A DNA stretch of 64,000 bases from contig NC_135549.1 of NCBI RefSeq assembly GCF_964340395.1, forward strand, positions 32,959,832 to 33,023,831, in the 5' to 3' direction. This DNA is from Glandiceps talaboti. Taxonomy: Eukaryota; Hemichordata; Enteropneusta; Spengelidae. This document shows, piece by piece, positions 12,771 through 24,212 of the stretch. The stretch's first letter is position 1; the number at the start of each line of letters is the position of its first letter. A program made the translations under genes and the position numbers. Below the pieces are notes generated by a model, which saw nothing but the letters and a program-made list of their open reading frames with translations, did no database searches and was not told where the DNA came from.

Positions 12771-13204
12771 TAATATAATAATAGGTACCATGATAACAGC
12801 CTATATGGAATTGCTGCTGACAACCATGTAATGAATTAATAGTCAGTTGTGGTGTGAGGAGAGAAGTGGGTCTCACAGGTGTAAAACGGGAGTAGTTGGG
12901 TAAGATACTAGGGATAGTGTAATGGAGATGTTGACCTCTCTCCGGATGTTAGGAGTGTGTCAATACATGTATAATCATTGGGAGTTGAATTGTGGTCTTC
13001 AGCTCAGCCAAACACAGGTATTTATTAATGCAGTGCCTTCACACACATCGGCATGGCGATAGTAGTGGGAAATTATCCAATGACGTTGCAGTCTAAAGCT
13101 TAATTTATATGAGGGGGTCATTTGCAGACCAATTTTGACGTTGTAATCTTATATGTGACGTGTTTACTATGAAGCCTAATTTTGATGTTTCGTCATATAA
13201 TGGA
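12771..13204. other. Left flank of the foldback element, no gene seen
   Basis: Contains short phrases (ATTTTGACGTT, GCAGACC) that recur at about 12455-12480 and 20895-20915, so the foldback element seems to have inserted into an older repeated region. Confidence 0.4.
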
Positions 13205-13213
13205 AGTGAAAGG
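13205..13213. repeat. Left 9-bp target-site duplication of the foldback element
   Basis: AGTGAAAGG immediately precedes GGGTGACCC and is repeated exactly at 20839-20847. The boundary is ambiguous by a base or two because of the adjoining G-run. Confidence 0.8.
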
Positions 13214-13244
13214 GGGTGACCCTAAAACGAATGACAACCTGAAT

Positions 13245-16200
13245 GACGGAAAACGAATGACAGCATTTCTAGGTGGTAAACAGTGGAATGACACCCTTTT
13301 CTACATTCAGTTAGTTGAATGACACCCTCTGCACTGTAAAACCAGTGGAATGACAGCCGCCACTCTATAAAATAAGTGGAATGACAGCATTTTCAATGCT
13401 TTAGAACTGGAATGACAGCATTTCTAGGTGGTAAACAGTGGAATGACACCCTTTTCTACATTCAGTTAGTTGAATGACACACTCTGCACTGTAGAACCAC
13501 TGGAATGACAGCCGCCACTCTATAAAATAAGTGGAATGACAGCATTTTTAATGCTTTGGAACTGGAATGACAGCATTTCTAGGTGGTAAACAGTGGAATG
13601 ACACCCTTTTCTACAATCAGTTAGTTGAATGACACACTCTGCACTGTAGAACCACTGGAATGACAGCCGCCACTCTATAAAATAAGTGGAATGACAGCAT
13701 TTTCAATGCTTTGGAACTGGAATGACAGCATTTCTAGGTGGTAAACAGTGGAATGACACACTTTTCTACATTCAGTTAGTTGAATGACACCCTCTGCACT
13801 GTAGAACCAGTGGAATGACAGCCGCCACTCTATAAAATAAGTGGAATGACAGCATTTTTAATGCTTTGGAACTGGAATGACAGCATTTCTTGGTGGTAAA
13901 CAGTGGAATGACACCCTTTTCTACATTCAGTTAGTTGAATGACACCCTCTGCACTGTAGAACCAGTGGAATGACAGCCGCCACTCTATAAAATAAGTGGA
14001 ATGACAGCATTTTTAATGCTTTGGAACTGGAATGACAGCATTTCTAGGTGGTAAACAGTGGAATGACACCCTTTTCTACATTCAGTTAGTTGAATGACAC
14101 ACTCTGCACTGTAGAACCACTGGAATGACAGCCGCCACTCTATAAAATAAGTGGAATGACAGCATTTTTAATGCTTTGGAACTGGAATGACAGCATTTCT
14201 AGGTGGTAAACAGTGGAATGACACCCTTTTCTAAAATCAGTTAGTTGCATGACACACTCTGCTCTCTAAAACCAGTAGAATGACAGCCGCCACTCTATAA
14301 AATAAGTGGAATGACAGCATTTTTAATGCTTTGGAACTGGAATGACAGCATTTCTAGGTGGTAAACAGTGGAATGACACCCTTTTCTACAATCAGTTAGT
14401 TAAATAACACACTCTGCACTGTAAAACCAGTGTAATGACAGCCGCCACTCTATAAAATAAGTGGAATGGCAGCATTTTTAATGCTTTGGAACTGGAATGA
14501 CAGCATTTCTAGGTGGTAAACAGTGGAATGACACCCTTTTCTACATTCAGTTAGTTGAATGACACCCTCTGCACTGTAAAACCAGTGGAATGACAGCCGC
14601 CACTCTATAAAATAAGTGGAATGACAGCATTTTAATGCTTTGGAACTGGAATGACAGCATTTCTAGGTGGTAAACAGTGGAATGACACCCTTTTCTACAT
14701 TCAGTTAGTTGAATGACACACTCTGCACTGTCGAACCACTGGAATGACAGCCGCCACTCTATAAAATAAGTGGAATGACAGCATTTTCAATGCTTTAGAA
14801 CTGGAATGACAACATTTCTAGGTGGTAAACAGTGGAATGACACCCTTTTCTACAATCAGTTAGTTGAATGACACCCTCTGCACTGTAAAACCAATGGAAT
14901 GACAGCCGCCACTCTGTAAAATAAGTGGAATGACAGCATTTTTAATGCTTTGGAACTGGAATGACAGCATTTCTAGGTGGTAAACAGTGGAATGACACCC
15001 TTTTCTACATTCAGTTAGTTGAATGACACCCTCTGCACTGTAAAACCAGTGGAATGACAGCCGCCACTCTATAAAATAAGTGGAATGACAGCATTTTAAT
15101 GCTTTGGAACTGGAATGACAGCATTTCTAGGTGGTAAACAGTGGAATGACACCCTTTTCTACATTCAGTTAGTTGAATGACACACTCTGCACTGTCGAAC
15201 CACTGGAATGACAGCCGCCACTCTATAAAATAAGTGGAATGACAGCATTTTCAATGCTTTAGAACTGGAATGACAACATTTCTAGGTGGTAAACAGTGGA
15301 ATGACACCCTTTTCTACAATCAGTTAGTTGAATGACACCCTCTGCACTGTAAAACCAATGGAATGACAGCCGCCACTCTGTAAAATAAGTGGAATGACAG
15401 CATTTTTAATGCTTTGGAACTGGAATGACAGAATTTCTAGGTGGTAAACAGTGGAATGACACCCTTTTCTACATTCAGTTAGTTGAATGACACCCTCTGC
15501 ACTGTAAAACCAGTGGAATGACAGCCGCCACTCTATAAAATAAGTGGAATGACAGCATTTTTAATGCTTTGGAACTGGAATGACAGCATTTCTAGGTGGT
15601 AAACAGTGGAATGACACCCTTTTCTACATTCAGTTAGTTGAATGACACCCTCTGCACTGTAGAACCACTGGAATGACAGCCGCCACTCTATAAAATAAGT
15701 GGAATGACAGCATTTTTAATGCTTTAGAGCTGGAATGACAGCATTTCTAGGTGGTAAACAGTGGAATGACACCCTTTTCTACAATCAGTTAGTTGAATGA
15801 CAAACTCTGCACTGTAAAACCAGTGGAATGACAGCCGCCACTCTATAAAATAAGTGGAATGACAGCATTTTTAATGCTTTGGAACTGGAATGACAGAATT
15901 TCTAGGTGGTAAACAGTGGAATGACACCCTTTCTACAATCAGTTAGTTGAATGACACCCTCTGCACTGTAGAACCACTGGAATGACAGCCGCCACTCTAT
16001 AAAATAAGTGGAATGACAGCATTTTTAATGCTTTGGAACTGGAATGACAGCATTTCTAGGTGGTAAACAGTGGAATGACACCCTTTTCTACATTCAGTTA
16101 GTTGAATGACACCCTCTGCACTGTAAAACCAGTGGAATGACAGCCGCCACTCTATAAAATAAGTGGAATGACAGCATTTTAATGCTTTGGAACTGGAATG

Positions 16201-17793
16201 ACAGCATTTCTAGGTGGTAAACAGTGGAATGACACCCTTTTCTACATTCAGTTAGTTGAATGACACACTCTGCACTGTCGAACCACTCGAATGACAGCCG
16301 CCACTCTATAAAATAAGTGGAATGACAGCATTTTCAATGCTTTAGAACTGGAATGACAACATTTCTAGGTGGTAAACAGTGGAATGACACCCTTTTCTAC
16401 AATCAGTTAGTTGAATGACACCCTCTGCACTGTAAAACCAATGGAATGACAGCCGCCACTCTGTAAAATAAGTGGAATGACAGCATTTTTAATGCTTTGG
16501 AACTGGAATGACAGAATTTCTAGGTGGTAAACAGTGGAATGACACCCTTTTCTACATTCAGTTAGTTGAATGACACCCTCTGCACTGTAAAACCAGTGGA
16601 ATGACAGCCGCCACTCTATAAAATAAGTGGAATGACAGCATTTTAATGCTTTGGAACTGGAATGACAGCATTTCTAGGTGGTAAACAGTGGAATGACACC
16701 CTTTTCTACATTCAGTTAGTTGAATGACACACTCTGCACTGTCGAACCACTGGAATGACAGCCGCCACTCTATAAAATAAGTGGAATGACAGCATTTTCA
16801 ATGCTTTAGAACTGGAATGACAACATTTCTAGGTGGTAAACAGTGGAATGACACCCTTTTCTACAATCAGTTAGTTGAATGACACCCTCTGCACTGTAAA
16901 ACCAATGGAATGACAGCCGCCACTCTGTAAAATAAGTGGAATGACAGCATTTTTAATGCTTTGGAACTGGAATGACAGAATTTCTAGGTGGTAAACAGTG
17001 GAATGACACCCTTTTCTACATTCAGTTAGTTGAATGACACCCTCTGCACTGTAAAACCAGTGGAATGACAGCCGCCACTCTATAAAATAAGTGGAATGAC
17101 AGCATTTTTAATGCTTTGGAACTGGAATGACAGCATTTCTAGGTGGTAAACAGTGGAATGACACCCTTTTCTACATTCAGTTAGTTGAATGACACCCTCT
17201 GCACTGTAGAACCACTGGAATGACAGCCGCCACTCTATAAAATAAGTGGAATGACAGCATTTTTAATGCTTTAGAACTGGAATGACAGCATTTCTAGGTG
17301 GTAAACAGTGGAATGACACCCTTTTCTACAATCAGTTAGTTGAATGACACCCTCTGCACTGTAGAACCACTGGAATGACAGCCGCCACTCTATAAAATAA
17401 GTGGAATGACAGCATTTTTAATGCTTTGGAACTGGAATGACAGCATTTCTAGGTGGTAAACAGTGGAATGACACCCTTTTCTACATTCAGTTAGTTGAAT
17501 GACACCCTCTGCACTGTAAAACCAGTGGAATGACAGCCGCCACTCTATAAAATAAGTGGAATGACAGCATTTTAATGCTTTGGAACTGGAATGACAGCAT
17601 TTCTAGGTGGTAAACAGTGGAATGACACCCTTTTCTACATTCAGTTAGTTGAATGACACACTCTGCACTGTCGAACCACTGGAATGACAGCCGCCACTCT
17701 ATAAAATAAGTGGAATGACAGCATTTTCAATGCTTTAGAACTGGAATGACAACATTTCTAGGTGGTAAACAGTGGAATGACACCCCTTTCTAC
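13245..17793 (+). repeat. Left arm: ~29 copies of a 155-bp (5 x 31 bp) unit
   Basis: Each 155-bp unit is five 31-bp subrepeats beginning GAATGACA. The example at 13410, 13441, 13472, 13503, 13534 and 13565 is spaced exactly 31 bp. Subrepeats continue with GCATTTCTAGG, CCCTTTTCTAC, CCCTCTGCACTG, GCCGCCACTC and GCATTTTTAATG. The outer tip (13214-13245) uses shorter spacings of 12 and 14 bp. A diagnostic variant (ACTGTCGAACC) recurs at 14731, 15195, 16278, 16742 and 17671, which reveals a 464-bp three-unit higher-order repeat and larger block duplications. Confidence 0.95.
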
Positions 17794-17802
17794 TAACTGA
17801 AT

Positions 17803-20800
17803 GTAGAAAAGGGTGTCATTCCACTGTTTACCACCTAGAAATGCTGTCATTCCAGTTCTAAAGCATTGAAAATGCTGTCATTCCACTTATTTTATAGAGT
17901 GGCGGCTGTCATTCCAGTGGTTCTACAGTGCAGAGTGTGTCATTCAACTAACTGATTGTAGAAAAGGGTGTCATTCCACTGTTTACCACCTAGAAATGCT
18001 GTCATTCCTGTTCTAAAGCATTGAAAATGCTGTCATTCCACTTATTTTATAGAGTGGCGGCTGTCATTCCACTGGTTTTACAGTGCAGAGTGTGTCATTC
18101 AACTAACTGAATGTAGAAAAGGGTGTCATTCCACTGTTTACCACCTAGAAATGCTGTCATTCCAGTTCCAAAGCATTAAAAATGCTGTCATTCCACTTAT
18201 TTTATAGAGTGGCGGCTGTCATTCCACTGGTTCTACAGTGCAGAGGGTGTCATTCAACTAACTGAATGTAGAAAAGGGTGTCATTCCACTGTTTACCACC
18301 TAGAAATGCTGTCATTCCAGTTCCAAAGCATTAAAAATGCTGTCATTCCACTTATTTTATAGAGTGGCGGCTGTCATTCCACTGGTTCTACAGTGCAGAG
18401 GGTGTCATTCAACTAACTGAATGTAGAAAAGGGTGTCATTCCACTGTTTACCACCTAGAAATGCTGTCATTCCAGTTCTAAAACATTGAAAATGCTGTCA
18501 TTCCACTTATTTTATAGAGTGGCGGCTGTCATTCCAGTGGTTTTACAGTGCAGAGGGTGTCATTCAACTAACTGAATGTAGAAAAGGGTGTCATTCCACT
18601 GTTTACCACCTAGAAATGCTGTCATTCCAGTTCCAAAGCATTAAAAATGCTGTCATTCCACTTATTTTATAGAGTGGCGGCTGTCATTCCACTGGTTCTA
18701 CAGTGCAGAGTGTGTCATTCAACTAACTGAATGTAGAAAAGGGTGTCATTCCACTGTTTACCACCTAGAAATGCTGTCATTCCAGTTCTAAAGCATTGAA
18801 AATGCTGTCATTCCACTTATTTTATAGAGTGGCGGCTGTCATTCCAGTGGTTCTACAGTGCAGAGTGTGTCATTCAACTAACTGATTGTAGAAAAGGGTG
18901 TCATTCCACTGTTTACCACCTAGAAATGCTGTCATTCCTGTTCTAAAGCATTGAAAATGCTGTCATTCCACTTATTTTATAGAGTGGCGGCTGTCATTCC
19001 ACTGGTTTTACAGTGCAGAGTGTGTCATTCAACTAACTGAATGTAGAAAAGGGTGTCATTCCACTGTTTACCACCTAGAAATGCTGTCATTCCAGTTCCA
19101 AAGCATTAAAAATGCTGTCATTCCACTTATTTTATAGAGTGGCGGCTGTCATTCCACTGGTTCTACAGTGCAGAGGGTGTCATTCAACTAACTGAATGTA
19201 GAAAAGGGTGTCATTCCACTGTTTACCACCTAGAAATGCTGTCATTCCAGTTCTAAAACATTGAAAATGCTGTCATTCCACTTATTTTATAGAGTGGCGG
19301 CTGTCATTCCACTGGTTCTACAGTGCAGAGTGTGTCATTCAACTAACTGAATGTAGAAAAGGGTGTCATTCCACTGTTTACCACCTAGAAATGCTGTCAT
19401 TCCAGTTCTAAAGCATTGAAAATGCTGTCATTCCACTTATTTTATAGAGTGGCGGCTGTCATTCCAGTGGTTTTACAGTGCAGAGGGTGTCATTCAACTA
19501 ACTGAATGTAGAAAAGGGTGTCATTCCACTGTTTACCACCTAGAAATGCTGTCATTCCAGTTCCAAAGCATTAAAAATGCTGTCATTCCACTTATTTTAT
19601 AGAGTGGCGGCTGTCATTCCACTGGTTCTACAGTGCAGAGTGTGTCATTCAACTAACTGAATGTAGAAAAGGGTGTCATTCCACTGTTTACCACCTAGAA
19701 ATGCTGTCATTCCAGTTCTAAAGCATTGAAAATGCTGTCATTCCACTTATTTTATAGAGTGGCGGCTGTCATTCCAGTGGTTCTACAGTGCAGAGTGTGT
19801 CATTCAACTAACTGATTGTAGAAAAGGGTGTCATTCCACTGTTTACCACCTAGAAATGCTGTCATTCCTGTTCTAAAGCATTGAAAATGCTGTCATTCCA
19901 CTTATTTTATAGAGTGGCGGCTGTCATTCCACTGGTTTTACAGTGCAGAGTGTGTCATTCAACTAACTGAATGTAGAAAAGGGTGTCATTCCACTGTTTA
20001 CCACCTAGAAATGCTGTCATTCCAGTTCCAAAGCATTAAAAATGCTGTCATTCCACTTATTTTATAGAGTGGCGGCTGTCATTCCACTGGTTCTACAGTG
20101 CAGAGGGTGTCATTCAACTAACTGAATGTAGAAAAGGGTGTCATTCCACTGTTTACCACCTAGAAATGCTGTCATTCCAGTTCTAAAACATTGAAAATGC
20201 TGTCATTCCACTTATTTTATAGAGTGGCGGCTGTCATTCCACTGGTTCTACAGTGCAGAGTGTGTCATTCAACTAACTGAATGTAGAAAAGGGTGTCATT
20301 CCACTGTTTACCACCTAGAAATGCTGTCATTCCAGTTCTAAAGCATTGAAAATGCTGTCATTCCACTTATTTTATAGAGTGGCGGCTGTCATTCCAGTGG
20401 TTCTACAGTGCAGAGGGTGTCATTCAACTAGCTGATTGTAGAAAAGGGTGTCATTCCACTGTTTACCACCTAGAAATGCTGTCATTCCAGTTCCAAAGCA
20501 TTAAAAATGCTGTCATTCCACTTATTTTATAGAGTGGCGGCTGTCATTCCAGTGGTTCTACAGTGCAGAGTGTGTCATTCAACTAACTGAATGTAGAAAA
20601 GGGTGTCATTCCACTGTTTACCACCTAGAAATGCTGTCATTCCAGTTCTAAAGCATTGAAAATGCTGTCATTCCACTTATTTTATAGAGTGGCGGCTGTC
20701 ATTCCACTGGTTTTACAGTGCAGAGGGTGTCATTCAACTAACTGAATGTAGAAAAGGGTGTCATTCCACTGTTTACCACCTAGAAATGCTGTCATTCGTT

Positions 20801-20809
20801 TTCCGTCAT
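17803..20809 (-). repeat. Right arm: ~19 inverted copies of the 155-bp unit
   Basis: Reverse-complement array of the left-arm unit (TGTCATTC spaced at 31 bp). The marker variant GTCATTCCTGTTC recurs at 18001, 18931 and 19861, that is every 930 bp, so this arm is built from a six-unit higher-order repeat unlike the three-unit pattern on the left. The arm is about 1.5 kb shorter than the left one. Confidence 0.95.
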
Positions 20810-20838
20810 TCAGGTTGTCATTCGTTTTAGGGTCACCC

Positions 20839-20847
20839 AGTGAAAGG
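20839..20847. repeat. Right 9-bp target-site duplication of the foldback element
   Basis: AGTGAAAGG directly follows the terminal GGGTCACCC and matches 13205-13213. Confidence 0.8.
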
Positions 20848-22133
20848 GGTTTCCCTAATACCTCTATCATATAGGCGTATTACGAGGTGTTATTTTGCAG
20901 TCCAAAATTGACGTTCTGTGTTGCTGTAGTTCCTTCCTTCACATATTGCAACTTGATATCTCCGACTGCCTATACATGTAAATGTACTGTCTAGTTCCTG
21001 ACGACCGTGTTCCGATTTTACATACATCCCTTAATTTACCATGCCTGAAGATAACGTGGTGTAAAATCGGAACACGGTCGTTAGGAACTAGGCTATTTAA
21101 ATTTACAAACAGTGTCCCAATCAGTTTGTTTTTCTGTCCATATGCAGACAGTCAGCGCTAGTCGTGCAGGTCGATGTCCTCGACACCGTCCATTGTGTAA
21201 CGCATACACATTGCGTACGTCGAGTTATCACTTCAATTTACAATTGAATAGACTTTAAGGTCAACGTATTAATGTTAGTTTGACCTTTGACCTGGTCTCT
21301 ACGTTCCTTTATTGTTATTTGCTATGGTTGCCAGGCAATGCAGTCTTAGTCTTTTGATGCACATCAAGAGTAATTACAACAAATAAGACATTCTATTCTC
21401 AATTATAAGGTATTGTCCCGAAATACATGTATGCTGCAAACATTTGCAGAAAACCGGGTCGCTTTCCACACCAATTTCTACTTGTATGCACACCTATAAT
21501 AGCTTGTTTGAGAAAAGTATTTTTGTACAGTACCATTAGGCATTGTGTGGCTATGACACAAACTTGACCTCAACTTGTGACGCTTCCTGTTCTATGAAAA
21601 CAAACATGATGATAAGGGGTTTTTCAATGCTCTATTATCTTTAGACGATTTTCAAAATTGATATATTCATTCAACTACAGTTCTGAAATACATCAACATT
21701 TTATTATTCGTTGCAAGGTTGTTAATGTAAATGTTGCAAATTTGAAAATCATTATCACTATCTGTATTTTCAGGATAGTTATTTACAACATTTTCGTTGT
21801 ATAGACATTACATGTACATTGTGTAATCATATTGTCATTCATATCGTTGCATAGACATTATATGTAATCATGTTGTCATTCATATCTACCACGTTTGTCA
21901 ACTTTAGTTTGACATATCATTATTTTCTTATTTGTCGTCGTAAACATAACCGATCAAGCTTTGACGTAATGTTTGTTTGTTTGTTTGTTTGTTTGTTTGT
22001 CCTAAACACAACCAATTAAACCTGGTTGCCCGACTCATAACTAGCACTGTTATCGTCAAAGTCTATTCAAAGTCATATTTCAGTAGTTTTTTTATACAAA
22101 TTGTTCACCAAATGGTATCACTTTCTTCTGCAG
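20848..22133. other. Upstream region of gene B
   Basis: Holds the short hairpin at 20991-21091 and a (GTTT)n tract at about 21970-22000. A 5' untranslated exon of gene B is expected upstream of the acceptor at 22133 but could not be located. Confidence 0.4.
20991..21091. mobile_element. 101-bp hairpin (mini-MITE candidate)
   Basis: The 32-bp arm 20991-21022 (CTAGTTCCTGACGACCGTGT...) pairs with 21060-21091 with a single mismatch, around a 37-nt loop. No target duplication is evident. It could be a tiny MITE or a structured RNA locus. Confidence 0.6.
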
Positions 22134-22143
22134 GTCAGTAAAT

Positions 22144-24180
22144 ATGTCGAACATACCGCGCTATGACCATGATAAAGTGTTGCAGCATATGCAGGAAGCC
22201 AATGGTCAACTGACGGACGAAGTACGTAAGATTAAAATGAGTGAATATAAGAGACTGTTCCAACAGACTAGAAGTTTTATCGATGCCTTGGAAAGATGTC
22301 CCTTATCTCGTCATCGTTCTTACGGACCATCAATTTTGACAATTGGCCAGATACAAGACTGTTATCGAATATCACAAAAGCTGGACGGTGAAAGAAAGAC
22401 CCATTACACTGTACTCCTGGGCTACTTCGTTCACCTGAGTAGCATACTGCGTCAACTTGCAGATAATGTCAGAGATTGGCTTGGTGAACCTGTCGAGCAA
22501 CTGACCGTACATCCAGAGCAAGAAGCGACGGGTGTTAAGATTTTAGCAGAATTGGCATTCTGGGAGAAATTCATGAACGAAGACAATGACTTTACTGATT
22601 TACATAAATACAAAACCATAGAGGAATTCCGGGGGTTAAACACAGGAGAAGTGAGTCTGTATGGAGCAGTCGTTAACTTATTACCAGTCACTCTTAATAC
22701 AATTGAGGGTATCACAGTCGAGGTAAGACACTTTGGACATCTTTTCACCAAGCTCGCGACTGCACGACTGTACAATGTAGCATGTTGTAACATCGAATCT
22801 ATTCACGTTGTATCAGCGTCGTATTTCAACCTTCTCAATAGTTGATATTGTAAATAATACACGCATTTCACGTTTCAATAGCCGTTTTCCGATTTGGCTT
22901 AGGCCTATTTCAGTTTTATTTATTCGACATAACAAAAGAATTTGAGGCCAATACATAGACATAGCATTTTATGGTCGTGAAGATGAAATCATACACAATT
23001 TTCAATTGTCATCTCCAACTTCAGTTTCTTTGTATTTTATTTATAATTGATCCAAATCGGGTTTTGAAGCCATTGTAAACACGAGGGGAAAAAATCGCAA
23101 CGCAGAAAAAAAATCACCAGTGTTGGGAATTATTAAGAACACGTCTGTGAGTTACCAAGAACAGTACGATTAACGAGTAGAACAATTTCCGAATAGAACA
23201 CATTTATGCGTTTTCCAGACAGTAAAATTTTAAAATTATTATACAAATATGAAGTTCACTCATTTAGCTAATGAGTTTGCAAAGGTGGGTTACCGTAGTA
23301 AACAAACTGAATGTCAAAATTACAAAATAGTAAGCCTCGTTTTCATTTAAGCTCAGACCACTAAAGAAAATTCCCTATAGTGGTGGTCTGACATTTAAGT
23401 GAGAGATTTAAAGACATGGACAAACATGCATTCTATGAACATTTTAAAGTTGAAAGTGGAAAGTGAAGTGTATTTAGACAATAGCGTGGATATATATATA
23501 TATATATATATAGTTGTCACTCGTGTTACAATGATAATAATAATAATACTAATAGACATTGCATTGTTTGCTTTTTTTTTCAAATACAGGTATCCAGATG
23601 GTTAAACATAACTTACCGTCTTGGTAATGGCATATTTAGAGAGAGAAAGAGTTTGCTAGCTAAGGAGCCTGTTCCAAATAGTAGTAGGTCAGGATCACGT
23701 TCAGGATCACGTCCAGGATCACGTCCATGTAGTGCCACCAACGCAGTACGTCCATCAAGTCGAGCAAGTGGTGCCAGTGTGACAAACCAAAGACCTTTGA
23801 GTCGAAGCAGCCCTCTTGACCGACCTGCTACAGCGAGGGAACGAGTGCCGAGTCGACAGGGTACAACAGTGGGAACACAGACTCAATTTAGTAAACCAGC
23901 GTCCAGAGAAAAACCAAAGGCAAGGGTGACGTCAGCTCCTCCTACAAGGCGATCCTATGGTACGTACACAATTCGTTATCTGGCAATACTTTGACGACAT
24001 AAACTGACGATAGTATATTTGATGACATTCTATCTCCTCGATATTTATCCAACATTTGACTCATAGAGTATTTATTTTCACCTTTCAATGGGGAAGGATT
24101 TTAATAGTAGTCATGAAATTTGCCCTGTTTTTTTTTTTTTTGTTGTTGTTGTTTTGTTTTGTTTTTTTTTGTTTTTTGTT

Positions 24181-24212
<32 letters not shown>

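Larger units (their letters stand above)
13214..20838. mobile_element. 7.6-kb foldback (FB-like) element with tandem-repeat arms
   Basis: The two ends are exact inverted copies for at least 80 bp, starting GGGTGACCCTAAAACGAATG, and a 9-bp duplication (AGTGAAAGG) flanks them. Inside, the left arm is a tandem array of a 155-bp unit on the plus strand and the right arm is the same array inverted. They meet at a 9-nt loop, TAACTGAAT (17794-17802). No ORF interrupts the arms, so it is non-autonomous. The 9-bp duplication and long repeat-built inverted arms match Drosophila Foldback elements, which are related to Mutator-like (MuDR) transposons. Assignment to that superfamily is inference from structure, since no transposase is in the window. 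Confidence 0.85.

Noticed and set aside
13214-20838. CRISPR-like array or centromeric satellite
   Set aside because: Repeats are contiguous 31-bp units without unique spacers, the sequence is eukaryotic, and exact inverted tips with a 9-bp duplication define a mobile element rather than a satellite block.
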